Shown here one piece after another: positions 7,627-15,726 of a stretch of 64,000 nt of DNA (positions are counted from its first letter, which is position 1; every line of letters begins with the position of its first letter). Origin of the DNA: an uncultured Ruminococcus sp. (lineage in GTDB: Bacteria; Bacillota; Clostridia; Monoglobales; Monoglobaceae). A program made the translations under genes and the position numbers. The notes below the pieces were generated by a model. That model saw only the letters and a program-made list of their open reading frames with translations. It searched no databases and had not been told where the DNA came from. The DNA lies in assembly GCA_902766745.1 (NCBI GenBank), contig CACXES010000041.1:62001-126000 (forward strand), given 5' to 3'.

Positions 7627-9801
7627 TTACAGATGCATAACTCTCTCTTTTATCTCCTGCGTTCTGCCCTGATTCCAGTACTGTGTACCGATATAGCCGC
7701 AGGTTCTGCGAGCAACATTCATAGTATCCTGATCGGTATTTCCGCACTGCGGACACTGCCATACGAGCTTTCCATCCTTCTCTTTTATCTCAATTTCGCC
7801 GTCCCAGCCGCAAATCTGACAATAATCGCTTTTCGTATTAAGCTCAGCATACATAATGTTGTCATAAATAAATTTCATAACATCTAAAACGGCCTCGATA
7901 TTATTCTGCATATTCGGAACTTCAACATAGCTTATCGCACCGCCCGGCGACAATGCCTGAAACTTTGCTTCAAACGCCAGCTTTTCAAAGGCGTCGAGCT
8001 TCTCGGTTACATGAACGTGGTAGCTGTTTGTGATATATCCCCTATCGGTAACACCCTCTATTACTCCAAAGCGCTTCTGCAGACACTTTGCAAATTTGTA
8101 GGTTGTACTCTCGAGCGGTGTACCGTAGATAGAATAATCTATGTTTTCATCAGCCTTCCACTTCGCAGTATACTCATTCATCTTTTTCATAATCTTAAGG
8201 CCAAGATCTTCGCCCTCGGGTTCGGTCATCTTCTTGCCGATCAAGCTGTAAACACATTCCCAAAGACCGGCATATCCGAGGGAAAGAGTAGAATATCCGC
8301 CGTGCAGATATTTGTCTATTTTCTCACCCTTTTTAAGTCTGAGCAAGGCTCCGTGCTGCCAGAGAATCGGAGCAACATCCGATACAGTTCCGGTCAGACG
8401 CTCATGCCTGCACTGCAGGGCTCTGTGGCACAGCTCCATTCTTTCATCAAATATTTTCCAGAACTCATCCATGTTTTTGTGTGCCGAAAGACCAATATCA
8501 ACAAGGTTAACGGTAACAACGCCCTGGTTGAATCTGCCGTAGTACTTGGGCTTTCCGTCTTCATCGACATAAGGCGTAAGAAAGCTGCGGCATCCCATAC
8601 AGGTATAGCAATGACCTTCACCGTTTTTATCCACCTTATTCTGAAGCATAACCTTCTCGGAAATGTAGTCAGGTACCATCCTCTTTGCGGTGCACTTAGC
8701 TGCGAGCTCGGTGAGGTAGTAATACTTACTGCCTTCGTGAATATTATCCTCCTCCAAAACATAAATAAGCTTCGGGAAAGCCGGTGTAACCCATACACCC
8801 TTTTCATTTTTGACACCCTGATACCGCTGCTCGAGAACCTCCTCGATTATCATGGCAAGATCATCCTTCTCCTGCTCTGACTTTGCCTCGTTGAGATACA
8901 TAAATACGGTTACAAAAGGTGCCTGTCCGTTTGTTGTCAACAGAGTAACAACCTGGTATTGAATTGTCTGAACACCCTTTCTGACCTCGACACGCAGACG
9001 TTCCTCAACAATTTTCTTAAATGCTTCCTCCGAAAGCTCAACATTTATTTCCGAAAGCTCACGCTTCAAATCACGCGAAATCTTTTCACGGCTGACCTGT
9101 ACAAAAGGAGCGATATGAGCGAGAGAAATGGATTGTCCTCCGTACTGATTTGAAGCAACCTGAGCAATAATCTGCGTTGCTATGTTGCATGCAGTTGAAA
9201 AGCTGTGCGGACGCTCGATTAAAGTTCCGGTTATAACAGTACCGTTTTGAAGCATATCCTCAAGATTGACCAAATCACAGTTGTGCATATGCTGAGCATA
9301 ATAATCACTGTCGTGAAAGTGTATTATACCCTCGTTATGTGCGTCAACAATGTCCTTCGGCAGAAGTATACGGTTGGTAATGTCCCTCGATACTTCGCCG
9401 GCCATATAGTCTCTCTGAGTTGAATTAACAACGGGATTCTTATTCGAATTTTCCTGCTTGGCTTCCTCGTTATTGCACTCGATAAGACTCAGAATTTTAT
9501 CATCCGTAGTATTCGACTGACGCACAAGCGTTCTTGTATATCTGTATGTAATATAAGCCTTGGCAACCTCGAACGCTCCGTGTGCCATAATCTGACGCTC
9601 AACCATATCCTGAACCTCTTCAACGCTCGGCGAATGTCCAAGGGATTCACAGGAAAGTATAACTCGTTCGACAATACGCTCAATCTGGAGCGATGTCATT
9701 CTTACATCTTCGGTTACCGCATCGTTGGCCTTGCTTATTGCAACTTTTATCTTATCTGCATTAAATGTGACTTCTGAGCCGTTTCTCTTGATAATCTTCA
9801 T
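7627..9801 (-). CDS. nrdD: Anaerobic ribonucleoside-triphosphate reductase (class III)
   Basis: Reduces ribonucleoside triphosphates to deoxy forms for DNA synthesis without oxygen. The 724-residue protein has an N-terminal ATP-cone (about 1-90; KRNGSEVTFNADKI), the ten-stranded barrel with the CMGCRSFL loop, and a C-terminal zinc site made by Cys661/664 (CQIC) and Cys683/686 (CPQC). The glycyl radical is at Gly702 in RRTCGYIG. All features needed for activity are present. The ATG follows GAGGAAGG. Expression is probably controlled by NrdR, since a perfect NrdR box and a weaker second box overlap the promoter (9853-9911). Confidence 0.97.
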   Translation of the reverse strand: MKIIKRNGSEVTFNADKIKVAISKANDAVTEDVRMTSLQIERIVERVILSCESLGHSPSVEEVQDMVERQIMAHGAFEVAKAYITYRYTRTLVRQSNTTDDKILSLIECNNEEAKQENSNKNPVVNSTQRDYMAGEVSRDITNRILLPKDIVDAHNEGIIHFHDSDYYAQHMHNCDLVNLEDMLQNGTVITGTLIERPHSFSTACNIATQIIAQVASNQYGGQSISLAHIAPFVQVSREKISRDLKRELSEINVELSEEAFKKIVEERLRVEVRKGVQTIQYQVVTLLTTNGQAPFVTVFMYLNEAKSEQEKDDLAMIIEEVLEQRYQGVKNEKGVWVTPAFPKLIYVLEEDNIHEGSKYYYLTELAAKCTAKRMVPDYISEKVMLQNKVDKNGEGHCYTCMGCRSFLTPYVDEDGKPKYYGRFNQGVVTVNLVDIGLSAHKNMDEFWKIFDERMELCHRALQCRHERLTGTVSDVAPILWQHGALLRLKKGEKIDKYLHGGYSTLSLGYAGLWECVYSLIGKKMTEPEGEDLGLKIMKKMNEYTAKWKADENIDYSIYGTPLESTTYKFAKCLQKRFGVIEGVTDRGYITNSYHVHVTEKLDAFEKLAFEAKFQALSPGGAISYVEVPNMQNNIEAVLDVMKFIYDNIMYAELNTKSDYCQICGWDGEIEIKEKDGKLVWQCPQCGNTDQDTMNVARRTCGYIGTQYWNQGRTQEIKERVMHL

Positions 9802-9852
9802 AACAACCTTCCTCTCTATATATGGGTGTTTCTCTTGTAATTTTAATCAAAA

Positions 9853-9868
9853 ACACAATATATTGTGT
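9853..9868. promoter_or_regulatory. NrdR box 1 upstream of nrdD
   Basis: The 16-bp palindrome ACACAATATATTGTGT matches the NrdR consensus (acaCwAtATATwGtgt) perfectly. It lies just downstream of the nrdD -10 box, where a bound repressor would block initiation. Confidence 0.85.
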
Positions 9869-9882
9869 TTGGAACAGTATTA

Positions 9883-9911
9883 ACTATAGCATATATAGGA
9901 TATATTGTCAA
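9883..9911 (-). promoter_or_regulatory. Sigma-A promoter of nrdD
   Basis: On the minus strand a consensus TTGACA (9906-9911) is followed after 17 bp by TATAGT (9883-9888). The spacer overlaps the second NrdR box. Confidence 0.8.
9895..9910. promoter_or_regulatory. Degenerate NrdR box 2
   Basis: This 16-mer matches box 1 at 11 of 16 positions, with the core ATATATTGT intact. Its start is exactly 42 bp (four helical turns) from box 1, the sort of face-of-helix spacing expected for paired NrdR sites. It covers the -35 side of the nrdD promoter. Confidence 0.6.
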
Positions 9912-10030
9912 GGGTTTTTTTGCCTCGTAACATAATTGTTACATACATTTTATCCCAATTTTTTACCTTTTGCCGATATATCAACGTTTTGAGGCATTTA
10001 AAATTATACAATTTATATTTAAAAAAATTA

Positions 10031-10059
10031 TTGTATTTGTATCTTCTGTATGATATAAT
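10031..10059 (+). promoter_or_regulatory. Sigma-A promoter of the HAD phosphatase gene
   Basis: TTGTAT (10031-10036), 17-bp spacer, TATAAT (10054-10059). The 345-bp gap 9802-10146 is otherwise filled by the divergent nrdD promoter and its NrdR boxes. Confidence 0.55.
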
Positions 10060-10146
10060 AATAAAGAAATGCACAATAAATAAATGTCGGAGATTTTCAT
10101 AATACCGGCTTCCAATCGTCTTACCGCGTCCGCAGGATAAGACAGA

Positions 10147-10956
10147 ATGTATTCAGCGGACAGAAAGGCCACGAAGAATATGTATGAAAAAATAAGAGAG
10201 AAAAAGGGTTTTATAAGTGATATGGACGGTGTTGTGTATCACGGAAACAATATTTTGCCCGGCGTTCACGAATTTGTCAGCTGGCTTCAAAACAATGATA
10301 AAGAATTTATATTTTTAACAAACAGCTCAGAGCGTACTCCTCAGGAGCTTAGCCGAAAGCTCGCCAGAATGGGACTTGATGTTCCGCCGGAGCATTTTTA
10401 TACAAGTGCTCTCGCAACAGCAGAATTTCTTTCATCTCAGAACCCCGGCTGTACCGCTTATGTAATAGGCGAAGCCGGTCTTGTCAACGCATTGTATGAT
10501 GCCGGTATAGATATGAACGATGTTAATCCGGAATATGTTATCGTAGGTGACACGAGAACTTACAATTTTGAAAAAATTGCCAAGGCTGTTTCTCTTGTTA
10601 ATAAGGGCGCAAAGCTCATCGGTTCAAACCCGGATATAACAGGTCCGTCCGAAGCCGGAATTATTCCGTCGGTCGGCTCTCTTATCGCTCCTATAGAAAT
10701 TGCAACCAACAAAAAGGCTTACTTTGTCGGCAAGCCGAATCCTCTGATGGTTCGTCATGCAAATAAAGCACTCTCGTGTCATACCGAGGATACAGTGTTT
10801 ATCGGTGATCGTATGGATACCGATATTATATCCGGTCTTGAATCTCTTATTGATACAGTTCTCGTTTTAAGTGGTGTGACCACTATGGATATGCTTCCTA
10901 ACTTCCCTTACCGCCCGACATATATTATGGACGGTGTAGGCGATATATTAAAATAA
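10147..10956 (+). CDS. HAD-superfamily (subfamily IIA, NagD-like) phosphatase
   Basis: A 269-residue cytoplasmic phosphatase of the haloacid dehalogenase superfamily. Motif I is SDMDGVVYHG (nucleophile Asp25 and acid/base Asp27), motif II is the FLTNSSERTP stretch near 60, motif III includes the KPNPLMV lysine, and motif IV is GDRMDTDI near 220. The C2-type cap between motifs II and III is typical of NagD/AraL and 4-nitrophenylphosphatase relatives. The natural substrate is unknown; phosphoglycolate or sugar phosphates are common in the group. A second ATG at 10180 would remove 11 residues and leave all motifs intact, and the ribosome-binding sites do not decide between them. It is a single-gene unit ended by the hairpin at 10994. 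Confidence 0.85.
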   Translation: MYSADRKATKNMYEKIREKKGFISDMDGVVYHGNNILPGVHEFVSWLQNNDKEFIFLTNSSERTPQELSRKLARMGLDVPPEHFYTSALATAEFLSSQNPGCTAYVIGEAGLVNALYDAGIDMNDVNPEYVIVGDTRTYNFEKIAKAVSLVNKGAKLIGSNPDITGPSEAGIIPSVGSLIAPIEIATNKKAYFVGKPNPLMVRHANKALSCHTEDTVFIGDRMDTDIISGLESLIDTVLVLSGVTTMDMLPNFPYRPTYIMDGVGDILK

Positions 10957-10993
10957 TTTTAACTAATTTAAATTATTTAACTATAAGTATATA

Positions 10994-11022
10994 TGTGCCG
11001 CCACAGAGAATACGGCGGCACA
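10994..11022. terminator. Bidirectional terminator
   Basis: TGTGCCGCC and its complement form a 9-bp GC-rich stem with an 11-nt loop between the converging HAD and deacetylase genes. It probably ends both transcripts. Confidence 0.65.
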
Positions 11023-11026
11023 TTTG

Positions 11027-11893
11027 CTATTTAATATTCTTCAATATTCTTTCCGCACTTCTTTTGTTTGTTCTCAGATACCTGCCGAGCATATAAATTC
11101 CGTCGGTATCGCCGATTTTAAGATAATTGACCTTCTCCTCACAGGACAGCGTCATTTTAAAGCCAATTTGCTTTAAAATATCGTATGACGCCTCGCTTAC
11201 ACTTCCGAAGGGATATGCAAACAGCTGAGGCTTATAGCCGAGATTGGCGTATATTTCCTCCTGAAGCTTACCTATGTCGGAGCTTATATATTCCGCATAA
11301 GCAGCCTCTGATTCACCCTTTTTCTTTTTGGTTCCGTTTCTGCCCTTATCTGTAGTGTGTGAGTTGTAGCTGTGATTTTCGATTTCTACAAGTCCGGATT
11401 CGCACATTTCCCGAGCCTCGTCCCAGGTTATATGCGAATAAAGAGGGTTTTCCTCCACGGTTTCGCTGTAAATATCCGTGTATTTTCCGATAATTGATAT
11501 TACCGCCTTCGCATTGTACTTTTTCAAAAGCGGAAATGCGTAACAGTAGTTGTTATAGTAGCCGTCGTCAAATGTCAGTAAAATAGGTTTTTCCGGAAGC
11601 GGTGTACCATTGTAGACAAAATCAATAATCTGTGACGCACTGACGGTAGTGTAACCGTTTTCTGATATGTATTTCAAATCCTGCTCGAGTCCCGTTTCGC
11701 TTACAATAAATTTTCCCTCCTTGCCCGAGCTGCTGCAAATCGAATGATACATCAAAACGGGCAAGGAAATTCCGTCGGATTCTTCCTTGTATTCATTGCT
11801 CTCTCCTGCCGCAAAGACAAGATATACAGCAGAGATTGCAACAGAAAAAATAAGAACATATACAATCGTTGTTCTCAGTCTGATTGTGAACAT
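11027..11893 (-). CDS. Membrane-anchored polysaccharide deacetylase (NodB domain)
   Basis: A 288-residue protein with an N-terminal hydrophobic segment (about 8-29) that should anchor or export it, followed by a NodB/CE4 domain. The metal and catalytic motifs are TFDDGY (two Asp near 109-110) and HSYNSH (His near 174 and 179), preceded by PVLMYHSI. This family removes N- or O-acetyl groups from peptidoglycan or other glycans at the cell surface. The substrate is not deducible from the sequence. The first codon of the longest ORF is GTG; the ATG next to it (11891-11893) is better placed after AAGGGGTGG. It follows the YgjV-like gene by 80 bp. Confidence 0.85.
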   Translation of the reverse strand: MFTIRLRTTIVYVLIFSVAISAVYLVFAAGESNEYKEESDGISLPVLMYHSICSSSGKEGKFIVSETGLEQDLKYISENGYTTVSASQIIDFVYNGTPLPEKPILLTFDDGYYNNYCYAFPLLKKYNAKAVISIIGKYTDIYSETVEENPLYSHITWDEAREMCESGLVEIENHSYNSHTTDKGRNGTKKKKGESEAAYAEYISSDIGKLQEEIYANLGYKPQLFAYPFGSVSEASYDILKQIGFKMTLSCEEKVNYLKIGDTDGIYMLGRYLRTNKRSAERILKNIK

Positions 11894-11973
11894 CACACCA
11901 CCCCTTTATAAATAAATATGTCGGGGATAGATAAAATATCCGAAAAAATAAGATTTATGCAGGCTGAATCTAT

Positions 11974-12492
11974 TTAAACCGAGGCTCTCCTATTGATATT
12001 CCTGAATATTGCTATAACCACGGATGCAAAAGCCAATGTTTCACCTATAAGTCCCATATATGAACCGACAAAGATATCATATGTAAACATCAGAATGTTA
12101 TTTGTAACGCCTATCACCCTGGCGGTCTTTATGTTTTTCTGACGAAATGAAACGGTTGCAAGCGAGGATGCCAGGGCAGGGAATATACTGTAATAGCCTT
12201 TCCATGTTATAGCTGCCGACACAAGATTAAATGCAATAAAAATCCACAGCCATACCCTGCTTTTGAAAAATCTTTTATCACCATTTATAAATACAAGCTC
12301 TCGCACAAGGCATATTAAATTAATTGCAAAGGCAGAGCTCGCACCCAGAAGCAAATAATGCGCCGCCCACAAGACATCCATAACCATCTTTGCTTTGAGA
12401 ACGCCCTTCATATTATCAAACTGATACAGTATAATAAAAACAAGTATCCCTGCCGCGCCTAAAATTTGTGCGACAACCTCCGCTGTCGTCAT
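11974..12492 (-). CDS. YgjV-family inner membrane protein
   Basis: A 172-residue multi-pass membrane protein. It has five to six hydrophobic segments and family-like stretches such as LYQFDNMKGVLKAKMVMDVLWAAHYLLLGA and NILMFTYDIFVGSYMGLIGE, which match the Imp-YgjV family of unknown function. Its ATG overlaps the stop of the preceding glycosidase-like gene by 4 bp (ATGA type), so the two are almost certainly co-translated. That coupling suggests a role linked to the sugar substrate, perhaps transport, but this is only inferred. The ribosome-binding site is GAGGAAG. Confidence 0.7.
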   Translation of the reverse strand: MTTAEVVAQILGAAGILVFIILYQFDNMKGVLKAKMVMDVLWAAHYLLLGASSAFAINLICLVRELVFINGDKRFFKSRVWLWIFIAFNLVSAAITWKGYYSIFPALASSLATVSFRQKNIKTARVIGVTNNILMFTYDIFVGSYMGLIGETLAFASVVIAIFRNINRRASV

Positions 12493-14204
12493 TTTGATCT
12501 TCCTCTCTGTAATGTGTAGGTTTTGTTGTTATAGTCAACCGTAACAATGCTGCCGTCCGAATATTTTATCTCAAATACATTAGACTCGGTTTCCTTGTGC
12601 TCCTCCATGAATTCATACTGAAGATATTTTATTTCATTATAAGCGTCAACGGTTTCCTTTGCTTTTGACGCACTGTATTCTATCTCTTCGTTTGTGCTGC
12701 ATTTCAAGTCTCCGGTACCGATCCAGTCCGTGCCGTCGGATACAAACTTCGCATAATAATACATCTGCGGTTTTCCGCCGAATTCAACCACCTTAAGCAT
12801 ATAGTCTTTGTTATCACTCAAAGCATAATTAACAGTTCCGGCGTACGGATTGCTTGCCACAATACCATGATACACAAGCTGCCAAAACGGAATTATTTTG
12901 TCGCAAAGCTTGAATACCGAACCTTTATCCGTAAAATCCGCAAATGACACATACAAGGTGTAATCACATTTTTTTAAATAATAATCATAGGCTCCCTCGG
13001 ATCCGACCGAACCGAACATCTCGACCGATTTTTCGAACAGCTTGTCGAAATAATATCCGGACTTCTTTTTATTTATAAGGTGGTTCACGTTATTACACTC
13101 CCTCGGCGGAGTGCAAGTGATAACATCGATATAATGCATTCCTCTGAAGCCGAGTTCAGCAACCTCGGGCAAGGTGTCCATCGAAATCTCATATGCTCTC
13201 TTCGGACATATATTGTAGGTTCTTCCTCCGCCCCAGCGTACCGCCTCAACGCTCTTTTCGCCGTTTCGCATAATCGCTATATCATCCTCATTAAACCTGT
13301 TTGAAATCGAGTACATATCTGTACTGTTGGTATGGCAGGTAATTGCATATCCAAGACACTTTGCCTTGTTTATAAGCCTTTTCAGCCCTTCCTCTCCGCC
13401 GAAGCTGCTTTCAACAGGCAGGATTTGAGGCCAGCGTCCGTCATGCCCCTTCATATTCCAACCGACAAGGCAAAACTCGGCTTTCTCTATTCCGACTCTT
13501 TTATATGCCTCCATTATCTTGATTACATCATCGAAGGTACACGCAGTATAAACATCAGGCTCATTATCTTCGGTCTGCTCGGCAATCTCACACGGCACAG
13601 GCTTCCAGCCCATACGAATTCTCACGTTTACCGATTCAACCGAATACTCAAGCTCAGGCGTTAATCGCTCTTTGATGGGTTTAAATCCGTGTCTTAGCTG
13701 ATACTCACGGTATGCTCTTGCCATGTCGCTGTATTCCGCATTAACCTTGTCGATATTATAAAATTCAAGGCTGATATTCTCATATGGAACGACTCCGTCA
13801 ACCTCAAAACGAACCTTTAAGTAATATCGATTATCCTCTATTTTTATAACCTGTGAAATATCGGTTGCCATTCCCGTAACAACAGCGATATAACATTTAT
13901 CTTTATGCTTAATTCCAAATACCGGCATAAAGCAATCCTTCAGCACAAGCTCGCAATTCTCACGCTCCTTATAAAATGAAATACCGTAGTCCCTGTTTGC
14001 GCATTTTCCGTTACCTGCCTGGACAAGGAAATAGCCTTCATCACCGGCAAATATCGAATCAGAGTGCAGGGGAAATTCTATATATTCGGTTTTTTCAAAG
14101 TCGGGTATGTCGGTAAGCTCTACCGCCACCGCACTCCCGTATGTAACTTTTGCATCAACATTCGCTTCGCTTCCGTCTTTATATTTTATAAAAAATTTAT
14201 TCAC
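12489..14204 (-). CDS. Probable (beta/alpha)-barrel glycoside hydrolase, DUF5696-like
   Basis: A 571-residue cytoplasmic protein without a signal peptide. It has an N-terminal beta-rich part (about 1-160) and then a barrel-like region with motifs of clan GH-D/GH101-type enzymes: CTFDDVIKIMEAYKRVGIEKAEFCLVGW, CLGYAITCHTNSTDMY, GFRGMHYIDVITCTPPREC and VGSEGAYDYYL. These resemble proteins annotated DUF5696 and alpha-galactosidase-like enzymes, but I cannot name the substrate. The start is GTG (14202-14204) behind AAGGGAG. It is co-translated with the YgjV-like gene and divergent from an AraC regulator with which it shares an overlapping promoter region, a layout typical of a small sugar-use operon. 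Confidence 0.6.
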   Translation of the reverse strand: MNKFFIKYKDGSEANVDAKVTYGSAVAVELTDIPDFEKTEYIEFPLHSDSIFAGDEGYFLVQAGNGKCANRDYGISFYKERENCELVLKDCFMPVFGIKHKDKCYIAVVTGMATDISQVIKIEDNRYYLKVRFEVDGVVPYENISLEFYNIDKVNAEYSDMARAYREYQLRHGFKPIKERLTPELEYSVESVNVRIRMGWKPVPCEIAEQTEDNEPDVYTACTFDDVIKIMEAYKRVGIEKAEFCLVGWNMKGHDGRWPQILPVESSFGGEEGLKRLINKAKCLGYAITCHTNSTDMYSISNRFNEDDIAIMRNGEKSVEAVRWGGGRTYNICPKRAYEISMDTLPEVAELGFRGMHYIDVITCTPPRECNNVNHLINKKKSGYYFDKLFEKSVEMFGSVGSEGAYDYYLKKCDYTLYVSFADFTDKGSVFKLCDKIIPFWQLVYHGIVASNPYAGTVNYALSDNKDYMLKVVEFGGKPQMYYYAKFVSDGTDWIGTGDLKCSTNEEIEYSASKAKETVDAYNEIKYLQYEFMEEHKETESNVFEIKYSDGSIVTVDYNNKTYTLQRGRSK

Positions 14205-14251
14205 CGTATTTTCTCCCTTTTAAAATTTATTTTGATTAATTTATAATTTTA

Positions 14252-14285
14252 ATTGATTTTATCACTTATTCATGCTATAATCAAT
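14252..14285. promoter_or_regulatory. Two overlapping face-to-face promoters (araC-type gene and glycosidase operon)
   Basis: Plus strand: TTGATT (14253-14258), 17 bp, TATAAT (14276-14281), firing towards the AraC regulator. Minus strand: TTGATT (14279-14284), 17 bp, TAAAAT (14256-14261), firing towards the glycosidase gene. Each -35 box overlaps the other promoter's -10 box, and ATTGATT/AATCAAT forms an inverted repeat around the whole. RNA polymerase can occupy only one at a time. Confidence 0.65.
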
Positions 14286-14337
14286 AATGAAAACAAACAT
14301 ATATTTTGTAAAAAAGAACATTTTAAGGAGAAAGTCA

Positions 14338-15183
14338 ATGGAATTGAATGACATAAATCCGTATCTGAGATTTGCGCAAATTCTAAATTATAAACCGACA
14401 AATGAATTTCTTTGCGCAGTTGATTACCATTTTTATTTTATGCTGTCGGATTACTGCAGATTGAAAATCATCGACACAGACTATATTCTGCAAGCTGGCT
14501 CTGCCGTCGTCATTCCTCCGGGAATAAAATACCTCTTTGATACTCAAACCGAAGTCAAGCTTATAAGTATAAATTTCGATTACACTCAAAATTATTCTCA
14601 TTGCGTAAAAGAAGTTCACCCCTTAAGTGCGGACGAATTTGACCCGAATTTAATTATAGAAAAGGTGTATTTTGAAAATTATCCGTTTTTAAACAGACCT
14701 TCGGTCATCAAAAACGTGAGCTATTTATCAGAGTATGCAAACTCAGTCATAAATGAATTTATATACAAAAAACAGCTGTACAAAGCCGCCGCATCTGCAA
14801 TTTTTAAGAATATTATTATCAGCATTGCAAGAGATATAATCTTTGACGGAAAGGACTCTGATGTGATAAATAAGATACTGGACTATATCCATCGGAATTA
14901 TTCCGAAAATATAGACAACGAGGTTTTATCACACTTGGCAGGCTACCACCCGTATCATCTCAACAGACTTATGAAAAAAGCAACGGGAACAACCTTGAGG
15001 CAGTATTTGATAAACTACAGGATAGATACCGCAAAGCATTATCTCAGAGATACAAATTATCAAATATCAAAGATTTCGGAAATGTGCGGATACAATAATT
15101 TTTGCAATTTTTCGTCTGATTTTAAAAGAAAAACAGGGCTGACTCCGAGCTCTTACCGTCTCGAAACACAGCACCTGCTGTAA
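14338..15183 (+). CDS. AraC-family transcriptional regulator
   Basis: A 281-residue regulator with an N-terminal cupin-like sensing domain (about 20-110; ILQAGSAVVIPPGIKYLF) and a C-terminal double helix-turn-helix DNA-binding domain (about 180-275; LSHLAGYHPYHLNRLMKKATG and ISKISEMCGYNNFCNFSSDFKRKTGLTPSSYR). The longest ORF starts at 14287, but only the ATG at 14338 is preceded by a good site (AAGGAG). It lies divergent from the probable glycosidase operon and most likely activates it in response to a sugar. A stem-loop terminator follows at 15199. Confidence 0.88.
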   Translation: MELNDINPYLRFAQILNYKPTNEFLCAVDYHFYFMLSDYCRLKIIDTDYILQAGSAVVIPPGIKYLFDTQTEVKLISINFDYTQNYSHCVKEVHPLSADEFDPNLIIEKVYFENYPFLNRPSVIKNVSYLSEYANSVINEFIYKKQLYKAAASAIFKNIIISIARDIIFDGKDSDVINKILDYIHRNYSENIDNEVLSHLAGYHPYHLNRLMKKATGTTLRQYLINYRIDTAKHYLRDTNYQISKISEMCGYNNFCNFSSDFKRKTGLTPSSYRLETQHLL

Positions 15184-15198
15184 GATTTATGCCGAACG

Positions 15199-15246
15199 GG
15201 CTGTGTGCGAACAAGCTTTACAGCTAAACGCAGCACAGCCTTTTTT
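15199..15246. terminator. Terminator after the AraC regulator gene
   Basis: GGCTGTGTGCG pairs with CGCAGCACAGCC (one bulged base) across a 19-nt loop and is followed on the plus strand by six T. It could also serve the small minus-strand gene that ends at 15248. Confidence 0.7.
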
Positions 15247-15247
15247 A

Positions 15248-15493
15248 CTATTGCATACTTCTTTTCTTCTTGGGTACAAAAATCCAATATGTTATCATTG
15301 TACATGACAAAATCATTCCGAGATACATTATTACGTTTTCGACCTTCTGAGATAAGGGGGTGGATTGTGCGCTGTCTCCTTTACGCTGTCCCTCCTGCAT
15401 ACCCTGATCGCCGCCGTTTTCCTGCCCGTCATACAAACCTTTTTTCTGAGCTTTATCAGATTGGTTTACTCCATCATATGATTTTATCTGCAA
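15248..15493 (-). CDS. Small C-tail-anchored membrane protein, unknown
   Basis: An 81-residue ORF. Residues 1-50 are polar and rich in Gln, Gly, Asp and Lys (KKGLYDGQENGGDQGMQEGQ). Residues about 51-71 form one membrane segment (VIMYLGMILSCTMITYWIFV), and a positively charged tail (KKKR) ends the protein. The start codon would be TTG, 7 nt downstream of AAGGA. I do not recognise the family. A tail-anchored or single-pass protein with its basic end in the cytoplasm is the simplest reading. It is alone between the AraC regulator and a VanW gene; whether it is translated is uncertain. The 233 bp that follow up to 15726 show no further gene. Confidence 0.4.
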   Translation of the reverse strand: MQIKSYDGVNQSDKAQKKGLYDGQENGGDQGMQEGQRKGDSAQSTPLSQKVENVIMYLGMILSCTMITYWIFVPKKKRSMQ

Positions 15494-15726
15494 TCATAAA
15501 TCCTTAAAAATCCCGTAAATATGGACATATTAAATTTATGGTTATACTGTATATGCCTCTCGAGCAACTATATATTATCATACTTATTTTGAATTTCAAG
15601 CAGTTTTATGTTAAGTTTACAATTATTACACATAATTTTACAATTCGTTCACAAATGAATATTTAAAACAGCTTTACGGGTATGTACGATGCAAATTTCA
15701 ATCAAAATATATCGAGGATTGATTTT

